Shown here: positions 22,868-33,824 of the stretch, piece by piece
How positions within the stretch are numbered: the stretch's first letter is position 1
Layout: every line of letters starts with the position of its first letter
Assembly: GCA_947627535.1 (NCBI GenBank)
Contig: CANQWM010000032.1
Coordinates: 1 to 37,418, forward strand
Length of the DNA: 37,418 nt
Direction: 5' to 3'
Source: an uncultured Acetatifactor sp.
GTDB lineage: Bacteria; Bacillota; Clostridia; Lachnospirales; Lachnospiraceae
The notes under the pieces: model-generated
Database searches by the model: none
What the model was told of the DNA's origin: nothing
Seen by the model: only the letters and a program-made list of their open reading frames with translations
Made by a program: the position numbers and the translations under genes

Positions 22868-25471
22868 TTACATGGTTTTGTCCCGCTTTGTAACATACTT
22901 CTTCTCAAAGTCTCCACACTTCATGGGACGGTCAAAATAAAATCCCTGTATGTACTTTACCTTCATTCCCCTGACAATGTCGTACTGAGCGGCAGTCTCA
23001 ATCCCTTCCACACAGATATTGACCCCAAGCGTACCCGCCAGCTCCGCCACCATCCTGATAAATGACTGGGAATAGGCATCCTCCGCCAGCCCCTTCACAA
23101 AGCTCTGATCCACCTTGATCAGGTCGAAGGGGATCTCCCGGATATGATTCAGGGAAGAATACCCTGTGCCGAAGTCATCCAAAGCGATCTTAACCCCCAG
23201 CGCCTTGATCCGGTTGAGAATTTCCTTCATCCGCACCATGTCGTTGATGGCAAGGCTCTCCGTCACCTCCAGCACCAGGTTTCTGGGCCGGATTCCCGTC
23301 TCCTCTATGGTTTTTTCCACAATATCCACAATATCCGTCTGCAGCAGCTGTACCACGGACAGATTCACATTGACCCTGTAGTCCGGATAGCCGCTCTCAT
23401 TCCATTTATGGCACTGGATGCAGGCTTCCTTCAGTACATGGTTGCCAATGGGATTGATCAGTCCCAGGTATTCCGCGAGAGGAATAAACTCCGCCGGAGG
23501 AATAAAGCCGAGTTTTGCGCTGTTCCAGCGGATCAGCGCTTCCGCCCCCGAGCATTCCCCGCCGGCAGAAACATCCACAATGGGCTGATAGTAAACTTCA
23601 AATTCCTCATAACCGTCTGCGGTGGCATCCCGCATATCGCGCTCCATGTCAAGCCGCCTGCCGGAAACGGCCTCCAAGCCTTCCTGATAGCTGACCACAC
23701 GGTTCTTTCCCCTTCTCTTTGCCTCGAGAAGCGCGATATCCGCCTTTTTTACCAGATCCGCCACGGTATCGCCAAAATCCGGGAAGACCGCGATTCCCAT
23801 GCTCATGGTACAATAATAGTCTGCGTCCCGCAGAAACCAGGGTCTGGAAAAAACGGCTTTTATTTCCTCCAGGATCCGGTCAAATTCTCCGTACCGGTCA
23901 GGCGGCACAACGATGACAAACTCATCGCCTCCCATACGGTAGCAGTTGTCCTCGATTCCCGGGATCCGCTGCAGGGAGTGGGAAATGGCTTTTAACAGCA
24001 CATCGCCGTACTGATGCCCCAGGCCGTCGTTAATATGTTTAAAGTCGTCGAGATCTATATAGAGAAGCGCGCCTGTCTTTCCCAGCCTTCTTGCCTGATC
24101 CATCTGCCGGGCAAGATCCCTCTCACAGCACATGCGGTTGTAAAGCCCGGTCAGAAAATCCGTATACGCCTGCTGTTCGATCTTATGCTGGTACTGCTTC
24201 TTATCTGAGATATCGTAAAGGGAATACATTGTGGCAAAGGAGCCGTCCGCCCATACCACATCCTTTGTCTTCAGGTCATACCACCGGTTTTTCTGTACAT
24301 GGTGAATTTCATAGACGCCGCTGTCCTGCCCCAGTTCCATGCCCCGTTCCAGCATCGAATCGAAGCTGCCTGCCGCAAGCTCCTCCTCAAAAGTGCTTTT
24401 CAGCAGCCTGTTGGCAAACAGCACTTCTCCTGTCACGCTGTTTTTTACATAGACGGCGCATCCTATATTGTCAAGCACCATTTCCATCGCCTGAAAAGAA
24501 CCCTTCAGATTTTCCTGCTGCATCCTCCGCTTGAGGACGCTCTGCAGGATCCGCACAGCATCCTCCGCATACATGGTTTCCTCCATGCTCCAGATATGCC
24601 GCTTTCTGAAATTCAGGGACAGCATAATGCCCCCCCTGCCATCCTGACAGATAACCGGCAGCTGGATCAGCGCCTGCAGCTTCCATTCCTTCAGATATCT
24701 GCGCAGCTTTACATCGTCCGTATCAGACGAAATGATCATGGGGTTCTGTGTCCGGAGATAATAGGGTATCGACAGGCGGCCGATCCTTTCATAGATGGAC
24801 TGCTGCCCCTCCTTCAGCCACTCACAGAGCACATCCATGGCGTCTGTTTCCTGGTGGATCTGATAAAGCTGTGCAGTGTCAACCTGCAGATGTTCGCTGA
24901 TAAGCTTAAGCCATTTTTCCATGAGAACTTCTGTCTGTTCCTCACTGTCCAACAGCTGTACCAGTCTTGCAAGCGCCACGATATTTCTGTAGCTGTCGCC
25001 GGTATCCTGCCCGGAGCCGTCGGAAGAAGCTTCCAATTCCGGTCCAAATCCGGTAAACTTACCGGAAAGGAAATCGCTGCTTGCGTCCTGCAGCAGATCC
25101 AGACGGCTTGTCAGAAACGCAGACATGGCATCCCTGCTTGGCCGGGTCAAAAAGACCATCCAGTAGACCGGCGTCTCTCCACCGCGCCGCACTGCCACCG
25201 CCGCCACCTTGTTGCCGTCGGCATCCAGATCCTCTATGGCAACGTCTTCCAGAGAATCTCCCCACACCCGCTCCAGCGCCGTATTCACCTGCTCAGTATC
25301 CATCGCCTTCCGGATATGGTCTATCTGCTCTCTGGTGCCGGAGATCTCCGTGATCCTCTGTCCGCGGCTGTCCAGGCAATAAACGCACATTCTCGTCTTA
25401 TAGCTGAAATCCTCCTGGAAACGCTGCAGCTCCTTATAATCGATTCCTTCACTGGACTTATCCCGCGCCAT
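22868..25471 (-). CDS. Hybrid GGDEF-EAL c-di-GMP enzyme with sensor domains
   Basis: 867-residue cytosolic protein. Residues 10-110 resemble a small PocR-like ligand domain, about 165-315 a GAF domain, and 325-425 a PAS-like domain. These are followed by a diguanylate cyclase domain (about 432-600) and a phosphodiesterase domain (about 615-860). The cyclase motif is intact, GGDEF at 514-518, but the upstream RxxD inhibitory site is absent (the aligned residues read GIED). The EAL domain keeps EALIRW (Glu644), NVNLS, LEVTES, LDDFGTG (Asp765, Asp766) and VEGIE (Glu822), so hydrolysis is likely. Net activity cannot be predicted. No transmembrane segment is visible. The start lies 17 bp after the guaB stop, so it shares the guaB transcript. 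Confidence 0.9.
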   Translation of the reverse strand: MARDKSSEGIDYKELQRFQEDFSYKTRMCVYCLDSRGQRITEISGTREQIDHIRKAMDTEQVNTALERVWGDSLEDVAIEDLDADGNKVAAVAVRRGGETPVYWMVFLTRPSRDAMSAFLTSRLDLLQDASSDFLSGKFTGFGPELEASSDGSGQDTGDSYRNIVALARLVQLLDSEEQTEVLMEKWLKLISEHLQVDTAQLYQIHQETDAMDVLCEWLKEGQQSIYERIGRLSIPYYLRTQNPMIISSDTDDVKLRRYLKEWKLQALIQLPVICQDGRGGIMLSLNFRKRHIWSMEETMYAEDAVRILQSVLKRRMQQENLKGSFQAMEMVLDNIGCAVYVKNSVTGEVLFANRLLKSTFEEELAAGSFDSMLERGMELGQDSGVYEIHHVQKNRWYDLKTKDVVWADGSFATMYSLYDISDKKQYQHKIEQQAYTDFLTGLYNRMCCERDLARQMDQARRLGKTGALLYIDLDDFKHINDGLGHQYGDVLLKAISHSLQRIPGIEDNCYRMGGDEFVIVVPPDRYGEFDRILEEIKAVFSRPWFLRDADYYCTMSMGIAVFPDFGDTVADLVKKADIALLEAKRRGKNRVVSYQEGLEAVSGRRLDMERDMRDATADGYEEFEVYYQPIVDVSAGGECSGAEALIRWNSAKLGFIPPAEFIPLAEYLGLINPIGNHVLKEACIQCHKWNESGYPDYRVNVNLSVVQLLQTDIVDIVEKTIEETGIRPRNLVLEVTESLAINDMVRMKEILNRIKALGVKIALDDFGTGYSSLNHIREIPFDLIKVDQSFVKGLAEDAYSQSFIRMVAELAGTLGVNICVEGIETAAQYDIVRGMKVKYIQGFYFDRPMKCGDFEKKYVTKRDKTM

Positions 25472-25488
25472 AAATCCTCCGTTATTTC

Positions 25489-27055
<1,567 letters not shown>

Positions 27056-27064
27056 CACCTGTTT

Positions 27065-27565
27065 TTAGTCTGAAAACACCTTCCTTGGCGCGGCGTTCTT
27101 CATAATCTTAATCAGTTCCGGGGAAGGGCTGAGAATGACCTTCTCGCCGCCCTCATAGAACATGGTATAGCGCAGATCCGGCTGAAGCTGACGGCCTACG
27201 CTGTAATCCTTTACCTTTACCTTTCGGCTTCGGTAGCTGTCCAGATGATGGCTTTTTACGGGAGCAAGAATCTCCATTCTTTCCAGCGTATAGGTGCACA
27301 GCCGTTTTCTTCTTGATTTCGCCATGATCTTGTCCACTGTCAGCTCCTTATCCAGATACAGATACTCATATTCCACATCGGTAAACAAGTTCAGCAGATA
27401 CACCCCGCCGGCTAACAGCAGCATCCCTAAGAAACCGATAAAATCCACCGCCAGGATGGAATAAAGGCCGCTGACCACCGCAAGCACGATCAACAGATAC
27501 TTTAACAGTCTGGCTGCAAGAGACGTCTTCGCCTTCACCAGACACTCCACATAAGCGTCACTCAT
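27065..27565 (-). CDS. DUF6106 family small membrane protein
   Basis: 166 residues. Two closely spaced transmembrane helices (about 19-40 and 43-62) are followed by a soluble C-terminal domain of about 100 residues on the cytoplasmic side. It contains EYEYLYLDKELTVDKIMAKS and VKDYSVGRQ, as in DUF6106 proteins of Lachnospiraceae, and resembles a membrane-linked PH-like beta domain. No catalytic motif. It has its own promoter (27613-27641) and is divergent from the membrane protein gene at 27816. Function unknown. Confidence 0.75.
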   Translation of the reverse strand: MSDAYVECLVKAKTSLAARLLKYLLIVLAVVSGLYSILAVDFIGFLGMLLLAGGVYLLNLFTDVEYEYLYLDKELTVDKIMAKSRRKRLCTYTLERMEILAPVKSHHLDSYRSRKVKVKDYSVGRQLQPDLRYTMFYEGGEKVILSPSPELIKIMKNAAPRKVFSD

Positions 27566-27612
27566 AATCTCCTCCGTTCAGGCGTTCTCCGCCTTAAAAT
27601 GACCGTACCATA

Positions 27613-27641
27613 ATGATATACCATATCGGTCTAAGTTGCAA
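27613..27641 (-). promoter_or_regulatory. Promoter of the DUF6106 gene
   Basis: TTGCAA (27636-27641) and TATCAT (27613-27618) with a 17-bp spacer. The -35 box lies inside a perfect inverted repeat AAGTTGC-AAG-GCAACTT (27633-27649). Confidence 0.55.
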
Positions 27642-27705
27642 GGCAACTTTTTCCAAAAGCGCGCCCTTTTTATTCTTTTTTTAGAAACTTATCCCGCTCC
27701 CTTCA

Positions 27706-27734
27706 TTGACAAGATATCCCCATGGATTTATGAT
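27706..27734 (+). promoter_or_regulatory. Promoter of the membrane protein gene at 27816
   Basis: Consensus TTGACA (27706-27711) and TATGAT (27729-27734) with a 17-bp spacer, about 80 bp before the chosen start. It supports the start at 27816 over the open frame reaching upstream to 27636. Confidence 0.65.
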
Positions 27735-27815
27735 GAAGAAAAGCGGCGGGCTCCCCAGAAAGCGCGTCATAAACATCAGAACCGGCTCTCACCGAGCCCG
27801 AAAGGTGGTATCAGA

Positions 27816-28565
27816 ATGCCGTTAATGGATGAGTTTCGAGAAGAACGTCAGGCGATCCGGCAAAAAAGCCTGAAAGAAAAGCTTTCTTATTTTTTTGATT
27901 ATTATAAGTGGCATACCGTAGCTGTGATCACGCTTGTGGCTGTCGTCATCTCTCTTACGGTCCACCTGATCAACCGGAAGGACTGCGCCTTATATGTCTG
28001 CCTGCTGAATGCGGCGGAGCTTGACCAGGCTGCGCAATACAAACAACAGTTTGAGGAATACGCCGGCATCGACCGTTCGGATTACGAAGCCGTTTTCGAC
28101 ACCAGCATGTACATCCAGCTGGGCGGCAGAGATCAGATGACGGCGACCTCTTATCAGAAAATGACGGTTTACACCGCCGCCGGTGATCTTGACGTACTGA
28201 TCTGCACTCCTGAGATCACGGAATTTTATGTGGGAAGGGGTATCTTCTGCGATCTTCGGGATATCCTGTCCCCGGAACAGACGGCTTTGTACGAATCCCG
28301 CTTTTTCTATGTGGATCAAACCGTCCTGGACGCGATACAGGAAGCCAGAGAAAAGGGAGAAGACTATGAGCCAGCCTTCTCCGATCCCGGCAATCCGGAG
28401 GCCATGGAGAACCCTGTACCCGTGGGGATCTGTCTGGACGGCTGCCAGAAGCTGAAGGACAGCATCCTGTTCAACGACGATACACAGGTGCTGTCTGTGC
28501 TCGCCAATTCCTCCAAAAAGGATACCGCGCTGCAATTTATCGACTATGTGTTACAGGAGCCGTGA
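27816..28565 (+). CDS. Single-pass membrane protein, unknown function
   Basis: 249 residues: a charged cytoplasmic N-terminus (1-30, DEFREERQAIRQKSLKEK), one transmembrane helix at about 33-52 and an extracytoplasmic domain of about 195 residues. The outer part contains segments such as LDVLICTPEITEFYVGRGIFCDLRDIL and a mention of 'LSVLANSSKKDTALQFIDYVL' style ending, which recall the fold of extracellular solute-binding proteins, but it lacks a lipobox. I chose the ATG at 27816 because AAAGGTGG lies about 7 bases upstream and the promoter at 27706-27734 would fall inside the longer reading. Its stop abuts the gatB stop with no spacing. No firm family. Confidence 0.7.
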   Translation: MPLMDEFREERQAIRQKSLKEKLSYFFDYYKWHTVAVITLVAVVISLTVHLINRKDCALYVCLLNAAELDQAAQYKQQFEEYAGIDRSDYEAVFDTSMYIQLGGRDQMTATSYQKMTVYTAAGDLDVLICTPEITEFYVGRGIFCDLRDILSPEQTALYESRFFYVDQTVLDAIQEAREKGEDYEPAFSDPGNPEAMENPVPVGICLDGCQKLKDSILFNDDTQVLSVLANSSKKDTALQFIDYVLQEP

Positions 28566-29996
28566 TCACAGCAGCTCCTTCAGCAGTCTGTTGACGCTGC
28601 CCGGGTCGGCTTTGCCCTTCATGGCCTTCATGGTCTGACCCACAAGAAAGCCGATGGCCTTTTCCTTCCCGTTTCGGTAATCCTGAACGGACTGGGGATT
28701 TGCAGCGATGACTTCCTCCACGGTTCTGCGCAGCGCGCCTTCGTCGCTCACGGTCTTAAGCCCTTTTTCTTCCACATACCTTTGGGGATCAATATCCTCC
28801 TCGAACATAACCCCAAACACTTCTTTTGCCACAGTGGAATTGACAGCCTTTTCCTCTGTTAGCGCAATGAGACCGGCAAGATGCTCCGGCGAAAACCGGA
28901 TTTCCTCCGGATCCATCTCCTTTTCCTTCAACAGGCGCAGCGTCTCCCCCATCAGCCAGTTGGAAACCTTTTTGGGCTGCGCCCCCAGGGATACGGTTGC
29001 TTCAAAAATGTCAGCCATATGCTTGGAGCCCGTGATAATCTCGATATCGTATTCAGGAATATCATATTCCTCTCTGTAGCGCTTCATCTTTTCGGTGCGC
29101 AGTTCCGGCTGTTTTGCGCGGATCTCCTCCAGGAATGCATCGCTGATGCTGACCGGCACAAGATCAGGATCCGGGAAATAGCGGTAGTCCTGCGCGTCTT
29201 CCTTTGACCGCATGGGATAGGAGGTTTCTTTTGCATCGTCCCACCGTCTGGTCTCCTGCACCACCTTCTCACCGGACTCCAGCAGATCGATCTGACGGTT
29301 TTTTTCTCCTTCTATGGCCCTGGCAATGGCCCGGAAGGAATTCAGGTTCTTCATCTCCGTGCGGGTGCCGAAGGCCGTCTCTCCCTTTTCCCGGACGGAA
29401 AGATTTACATCCGCCCGCATGGATCCCTCCTGCAGCTTACAGTCGCTGGCCCCCAGATATTGAATGATCAGCCGGAGCTTTTCCAGATAGGAAATGACCT
29501 CGTCCGCGCTTCTCATATCCGGCTCGGACACAATCTCGATGAGGGGCACGCCGGAACGGTTATAATCTACCAGCGTGCGGTCCTCCCATTCATCGTGGAT
29601 GAGCTTTCCGGCGTCTTCCTCCATATGGATCTCATGAATGCCGATCTTTTTTTGTCCTTCCGGCGTTTCAATCTCCACCCATCCGTCTGTGCAGATGGGA
29701 AGATAGAGCTGGGAGATCTGATAATTCTGGGGGTTGTCGGGATAAAAGTAATTTTTTCTGTCAAATTTGCAGTATCTTGTGATCCTGCAGTTTGCCGCCA
29801 GTCCCACGGCGACAGCATATTCCAGCACCTTTTTGTTCAGCACGGGAAGCGATCCCGGCATACCGGTACACACCGGACAGGTATGGGAATTGGGGCTTCC
29901 TCCGAACGCGGTGGAGCAGCCGCAGAAAATCTTTGTTTTGGTCGCCAGCTCCACATGCACTTCCAGACCGATGACGGTTTCATATTCCTTGGACAT
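28566..29996 (-). CDS. gatB: Asp-tRNA(Asn)/Glu-tRNA(Gln) amidotransferase subunit B
   Basis: 476-residue kinase/tRNA-binding subunit of GatCAB. It phosphorylates the misacylated Asp or Glu on tRNA so that ammonia from GatA can convert it to Asn or Gln. Typical segments are YETVIGLEVHVEL, KIFCGCS with CPVC (zinc-site cysteines), YPDNPQNYQISQ, and GSMRADVN. The C-terminal helical YqeY-like tail ends GSVNRLLKELL. I chose the ATG at 29996, which has GAGGAAG upstream and starts at the conserved MSKEYETVIGLE. It lies 63 bp after gatA and is the last gene of the aspS-gatCAB operon. Confidence 0.95.
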   Translation of the reverse strand: MSKEYETVIGLEVHVELATKTKIFCGCSTAFGGSPNSHTCPVCTGMPGSLPVLNKKVLEYAVAVGLAANCRITRYCKFDRKNYFYPDNPQNYQISQLYLPICTDGWVEIETPEGQKKIGIHEIHMEEDAGKLIHDEWEDRTLVDYNRSGVPLIEIVSEPDMRSADEVISYLEKLRLIIQYLGASDCKLQEGSMRADVNLSVREKGETAFGTRTEMKNLNSFRAIARAIEGEKNRQIDLLESGEKVVQETRRWDDAKETSYPMRSKEDAQDYRYFPDPDLVPVSISDAFLEEIRAKQPELRTEKMKRYREEYDIPEYDIEIITGSKHMADIFEATVSLGAQPKKVSNWLMGETLRLLKEKEMDPEEIRFSPEHLAGLIALTEEKAVNSTVAKEVFGVMFEEDIDPQRYVEEKGLKTVSDEGALRRTVEEVIAANPQSVQDYRNGKEKAIGFLVGQTMKAMKGKADPGSVNRLLKELL

Positions 29997-30059
29997 ATCT
30001 TCCTCACTTTCTGCCCTGAACCCAGGGAAACTGTCTGCAGACACTCTTCCGGTTTTCCG

Positions 30060-31502
30060 TCAGGATTCCGAATCCGAGAGCTGTTCATAGGTGTAAGCAG
30101 CCTGAAGCAGCTTTTTTTCCTGGAAGCAGTCCCCGATCAGCTGCAGACCTATGGGAAGCCCTTTGCTGTCCTCGCCGCAGGGCAGACAGATTCCGGGCAG
30201 TCCGGCAAGATTTACGGAAACGGTATAAATGTCGCCAAGATACATCTTGATGGGATCGGCAAGGCTCTTCCCCAGTTCAGGGGCCGTGGTGGGCGCCGCA
30301 GGTCCCAGAATACAGTCATATTTTGCGAAGGCATCGTCAAACGCTTTCTTTATCATGGCCTTTACGCGCAGCGCTTTCAGATAATATGCGTCGTAATAGC
30401 CTGAGCTCAGCACGAAACTTCCCAGCATGATCCTGCGCTTGACCTCCGGCCCAAAACCCTGGGAGCGGGTCTTCTTATACATCTGGTGCAGGCCCTCCGC
30501 CTCCGCCCGGAAACCATATTTGATGCCGTCGAACCGTTCCAGATTGGAGCTGGCCTCCGCGGAAGCAATGGTGTAATAGGCGGGGATGGCATAATCCACC
30601 AGGCTTAAGTCAAACTCCTCCACGACAGCCCCGTTTTTCTCCAAAAGCGCGGCCGCTTTCCGAACCGCCGCCTTCACCTCAGGGTCCAGCCCCTCCCCAA
30701 GGTAGTCCCTGGGAATGCCGATCCGCATACCGGATACATCCTTCACAAGCGCGGAGGTAAAGTCCGTATCGCTTCGCGCCACGGAGGTGGAATCCTTTTT
30801 ATCATGGGAGGCAATCACCTCCAGGATCACGGCGCAGTCTTCCACATTCCTGCACAGAGGACCGATCTGGTCCAGAGAGGAACCGTATGCCACCAGTCCG
30901 TAACGCGATACGGTCCCGTAAGTTGGCTTCATCCCCACCACGCCGCAGAAGGCCGCGGGCTGCCGGATGGATCCGCCCGTGTCCGACCCAAGGGCGAAAA
31001 AACACTCTCCCGCCGCCACTGCAGCCGCCGAGCCGCCGGAAGAACCGCCCGGCACGTGATTCGGATTTCTTGGGTTTCTGGTAACACCATAAGCGGAGGT
31101 CTCCGTGGTGGAGCCCATGGCGAACTCGTCCATATTCGTCTTCCCGATCAGCACGGCCCCCGCTCTCTCCAGATTGAGCACCGCCTCGGCGGAAAAAGTC
31201 GGCACAAAATTTTCCAGAATCCTGGACGCGCAGGTGGTAAGAATCCCCTCCGTACAGAGATTGTCCTTTACGGCCACAGGCACGCCGGCCAGCGGCCCTG
31301 TCAGCTCCCCCGCCTCTATTTTTTTCTGGACCTCTTTTGCTCTGGCAAGAGCGCCGTCCCGGTCCACCGTCACATAGCAGTGGTACAATTCTTCCGTCTG
31401 CTCAATTCGATCCAGCACGGCCCGCATGGCTTCCACGGCCGTGGTCTTTCCTTCTTTGACAGCTGCGCCAAGTTCCACAGCCGAAAGGGACAATAACTCC
31501 AT
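30060..31502 (-). CDS. gatA: Asp-tRNA(Asn)/Glu-tRNA(Gln) amidotransferase subunit A
   Basis: 480-residue amidase subunit that releases ammonia from glutamine or asparagine and channels it to GatB. The Ser-cisSer-Lys triad is in place: Lys79 (VAVKDN), Ser154 (GGSSGGS) and Ser178 (DTGGSIR), the same numbering as the structurally known Staphylococcus aureus GatA. The chain is full length. The gene lies 72 bp after gatC and 63 bp before gatB. Confidence 0.96.
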   Translation of the reverse strand: MELLSLSAVELGAAVKEGKTTAVEAMRAVLDRIEQTEELYHCYVTVDRDGALARAKEVQKKIEAGELTGPLAGVPVAVKDNLCTEGILTTCASRILENFVPTFSAEAVLNLERAGAVLIGKTNMDEFAMGSTTETSAYGVTRNPRNPNHVPGGSSGGSAAAVAAGECFFALGSDTGGSIRQPAAFCGVVGMKPTYGTVSRYGLVAYGSSLDQIGPLCRNVEDCAVILEVIASHDKKDSTSVARSDTDFTSALVKDVSGMRIGIPRDYLGEGLDPEVKAAVRKAAALLEKNGAVVEEFDLSLVDYAIPAYYTIASAEASSNLERFDGIKYGFRAEAEGLHQMYKKTRSQGFGPEVKRRIMLGSFVLSSGYYDAYYLKALRVKAMIKKAFDDAFAKYDCILGPAAPTTAPELGKSLADPIKMYLGDIYTVSVNLAGLPGICLPCGEDSKGLPIGLQLIGDCFQEKKLLQAAYTYEQLSDSES

Positions 31503-31574
31503 AACTGCCTCATTTCTGCGCGGTCTTTTTATTTTCAGAGACAGGCGCCGCGCATACCTGCGTGTCCGCTTTTC

Positions 31575-31868
31575 TCAGTCGAAGGTTCTCGGCACGGCAA
31601 ACATGGAATCCTTTTCCTCCGGTGCATTTTTCAGCGTGTCCGCGCTTCCGTCCCCGTTTGTGACCTCATCCTCCCGGAACACATTCTGCACCGGAAACAC
31701 ATGGGACATGGGCTCCACGCTTAAGGTATCCAGCTCGTTCAGCTTGTCGATATAATCCAGCATTCTGCCCATATCCTTCTTTGCCTGCTCTCTCTCCGCA
31801 TCGGAAAGCTCCAGTTTGGCAAGGATTGCCACATAGTCTATTGTTTCGTCAGTGATGGTGTGAGCCAT
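31575..31868 (-). CDS. gatC: Asp-tRNA(Asn)/Glu-tRNA(Gln) amidotransferase subunit C
   Basis: 97-residue linker subunit that wraps around GatA and GatB and is needed for GatA folding. It begins ITDETIDYVAILAKLELSDAE and has the conserved MLDYIDKLNELDT and SHVFPVQNVFREDEV segments. It starts 30 bp after the aspS stop, in the same operon. Confidence 0.95.
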   Translation of the reverse strand: MAHTITDETIDYVAILAKLELSDAEREQAKKDMGRMLDYIDKLNELDTLSVEPMSHVFPVQNVFREDEVTNGDGSADTLKNAPEEKDSMFAVPRTFD

Positions 31869-31898
31869 TTTTCATTCCTTTCCCCAAAGCTTCCGTCC

Positions 31899-33650
31899 TC
31901 AGTCACGGACTTTGATATGCACTTCCCGCAGCTGCTGCTCCGTCACCTCGCCGGGTGCGCTGCACATGAGATCCTGGCCGGATCCGCTCATAGGGAAGGC
32001 GATGACTTCCCGGATGTTTTCTTCTCCCCGCAGCAGCATCAGCATTCTGTCCACGCCAGGCGCCATGCCCGCATGAGGCGGCGCGCCGAACTGGAACGCC
32101 TGGTACAAGGCTCCGAATTTCGCCTTCAGCGTCGCTTCGTCATAGCCTGCAATGGCGAATGCCTTCACCATGATGTTCATGTCATGGTTCCGCACAGCAC
32201 CGGAGGACAACTCCACGCCATTGCAGACGATGTCGTACTGGTAGGCCAGAATATCCAGCGGATCCTTCGTTTCCAGCGCCTCCAGGCCCCCCTGGGGCAT
32301 GGAGAAGGGGTTGTGGGTAAACACCGGTTTCTTTGTGTCGGGATCCAGCTCATACATGGGGAAATCATTTACATAGCAGAAGCGGAACGCATTCTTCTCC
32401 ACAAGTCCCAGTTTTTCGCCCAGCTCCGTGCGCAGTCTCCCCGCGTAATAATTCGCCCTTTCCTCCCTGTCCGCGATAAAGAAGATGGTATCCCCCGGCT
32501 TAAGGTCCGCTTCTTTTTGAAGCACGCCCTTTAACTCCCCGGGAATAAACTTATCGATGGGACCCTTGTAGGAAAGGTCCTCCGCCACCTCCAGGTAGCC
32601 AAGTCCTCCCATGCCCATGGAGGTTGCAAACTGCAGCAGCTTTTCATGAAAGCCCTTGCTCATGTCCGCGTGAACCCGGATCGCCCTGACGGTACGGCCC
32701 AGGAACGGTTTAAAGGTGCATTTGCTGAAGAAATCAGTGAGATCCATGATCCTTAAAGGATTCCTGAGATCCGGCTTGTCGGTCCCGAACTCCAGCATAG
32801 CCTGTCTGTAGCTGATAACGGGATAGGGCGCCTGCGTCACCGCCGCGCCTTCCGGCGCAAATTTCTCAAAAGCCGCGGAAAGCACCTCTTCTCCTACACG
32901 GAACACATCCTCCTGCGTGGCGAAGCTCATCTCAAAGTCAAGCTGGTAAAACTCGCCCGGCGAGCGGTCGGCTCTCGCATCCTCGTCGCGGAAACAGGGG
33001 GCGATCTGAAAATATCTGTCGATACCGGAAGCCATCAAAAGCTGTTTATACTGCTGAGGCGCCTGGGGCAGCGCATAAAATTTCCCCTTAAAACGTCTCG
33101 AGGGCACGATATAATCTCTTGCGCCTTCCGGCGAGGACGCACAGAGAATGGGCGTCTGGATCTCCACAAATCCCATCTCCGTCATCTTTTCGCGAAGAAA
33201 CGCAATGACCTGAGAGCGGAACAGGATATTGTCGCGCACCTTCGCGTTCCGCAGATCCAGGTAACGGTAGATGAGCCGTACCTCCTCTCTGGTCTCCTTT
33301 GACGTCATGATCTCGAACGGCAGCTGCTGATACACCTTTCCCAGCACCGTAATCTCCTGCGCCTCCAGTTCTATGGTCCCCGTAAGCAGTCTCGGGTTAT
33401 AGGTGTCCTCGTCCCGTTTCTCTACAGGTCCCAGAATGCTGACGCAGGTTTCTCTGGTCAGTCCCTTTAACAGAGCGGTGTTGCGCAGCACGACCTGCAG
33501 CACACCGTACATGTCCCTCAGATCGATAAAAGACACGCCGCCGTGGTCACGGATATTCTCCACCCATCCCGCTACCCGCAGTGTCTTCCCAATATGCTGT
33601 TCTCCAATATCTCTGATGGTCAGATCTCTGTAACAGTTTTTGACTTCCAT
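31899..33650 (-). CDS. aspS: Aspartyl-tRNA synthetase (possibly non-discriminating)
   Basis: 583-residue bacterial-type class II synthetase: an OB-fold anticodon domain (about 1-110), catalytic core with motif 2 FRDEDARADRSPGEFYQLDFEMS, an inserted GAD domain (about 280-400), and motif 3 GAPPHAGMAPGVDRM. In the anticodon domain the segment reads IRDHGG; the His is where E. coli discriminating AspRS has Leu30 and where Pseudomonas ND-AspRS has His31. The second reported determinant, a Gly, is not obvious here (KRDEDTYN). With gatCAB directly downstream, charging of both tRNA-Asp and tRNA-Asn with aspartate is likely. I chose the ATG at 33650 with GGGAGAAG upstream; a longer in-frame start lacks family similarity. 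Confidence 0.93.
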   Translation of the reverse strand: MEVKNCYRDLTIRDIGEQHIGKTLRVAGWVENIRDHGGVSFIDLRDMYGVLQVVLRNTALLKGLTRETCVSILGPVEKRDEDTYNPRLLTGTIELEAQEITVLGKVYQQLPFEIMTSKETREEVRLIYRYLDLRNAKVRDNILFRSQVIAFLREKMTEMGFVEIQTPILCASSPEGARDYIVPSRRFKGKFYALPQAPQQYKQLLMASGIDRYFQIAPCFRDEDARADRSPGEFYQLDFEMSFATQEDVFRVGEEVLSAAFEKFAPEGAAVTQAPYPVISYRQAMLEFGTDKPDLRNPLRIMDLTDFFSKCTFKPFLGRTVRAIRVHADMSKGFHEKLLQFATSMGMGGLGYLEVAEDLSYKGPIDKFIPGELKGVLQKEADLKPGDTIFFIADREERANYYAGRLRTELGEKLGLVEKNAFRFCYVNDFPMYELDPDTKKPVFTHNPFSMPQGGLEALETKDPLDILAYQYDIVCNGVELSSGAVRNHDMNIMVKAFAIAGYDEATLKAKFGALYQAFQFGAPPHAGMAPGVDRMLMLLRGEENIREVIAFPMSGSGQDLMCSAPGEVTEQQLREVHIKVRD

Positions 33651-33785
33651 ATCTTCTCCCTTTCCGCCGCCCCGAGGCGGCCTTACGATCACGTCATACG
33701 TCTTCTGCCGGCTTCCCGTGCCCAAAAGAGCGCCTGCGCGGCAGGACGCTGTCCGGGCAGGCCGCGCTCATACCGGGCGCGGAAT

Positions 33786-33824
33786 GAAAACGTCCCGGAA
33801 CACAGTCTCCTGTATTCCGGGACG
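33786..33824 (-). terminator. T-box terminator stem
   Basis: CGTCCCGGAATACAG pairs with CTGTGTTCCGGGACG around a GAGA-type loop, followed by TTTTC on the minus strand. It is the off-state structure of the T-box, competing with the antiterminator that contains the GGTGG core. Confidence 0.85.
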
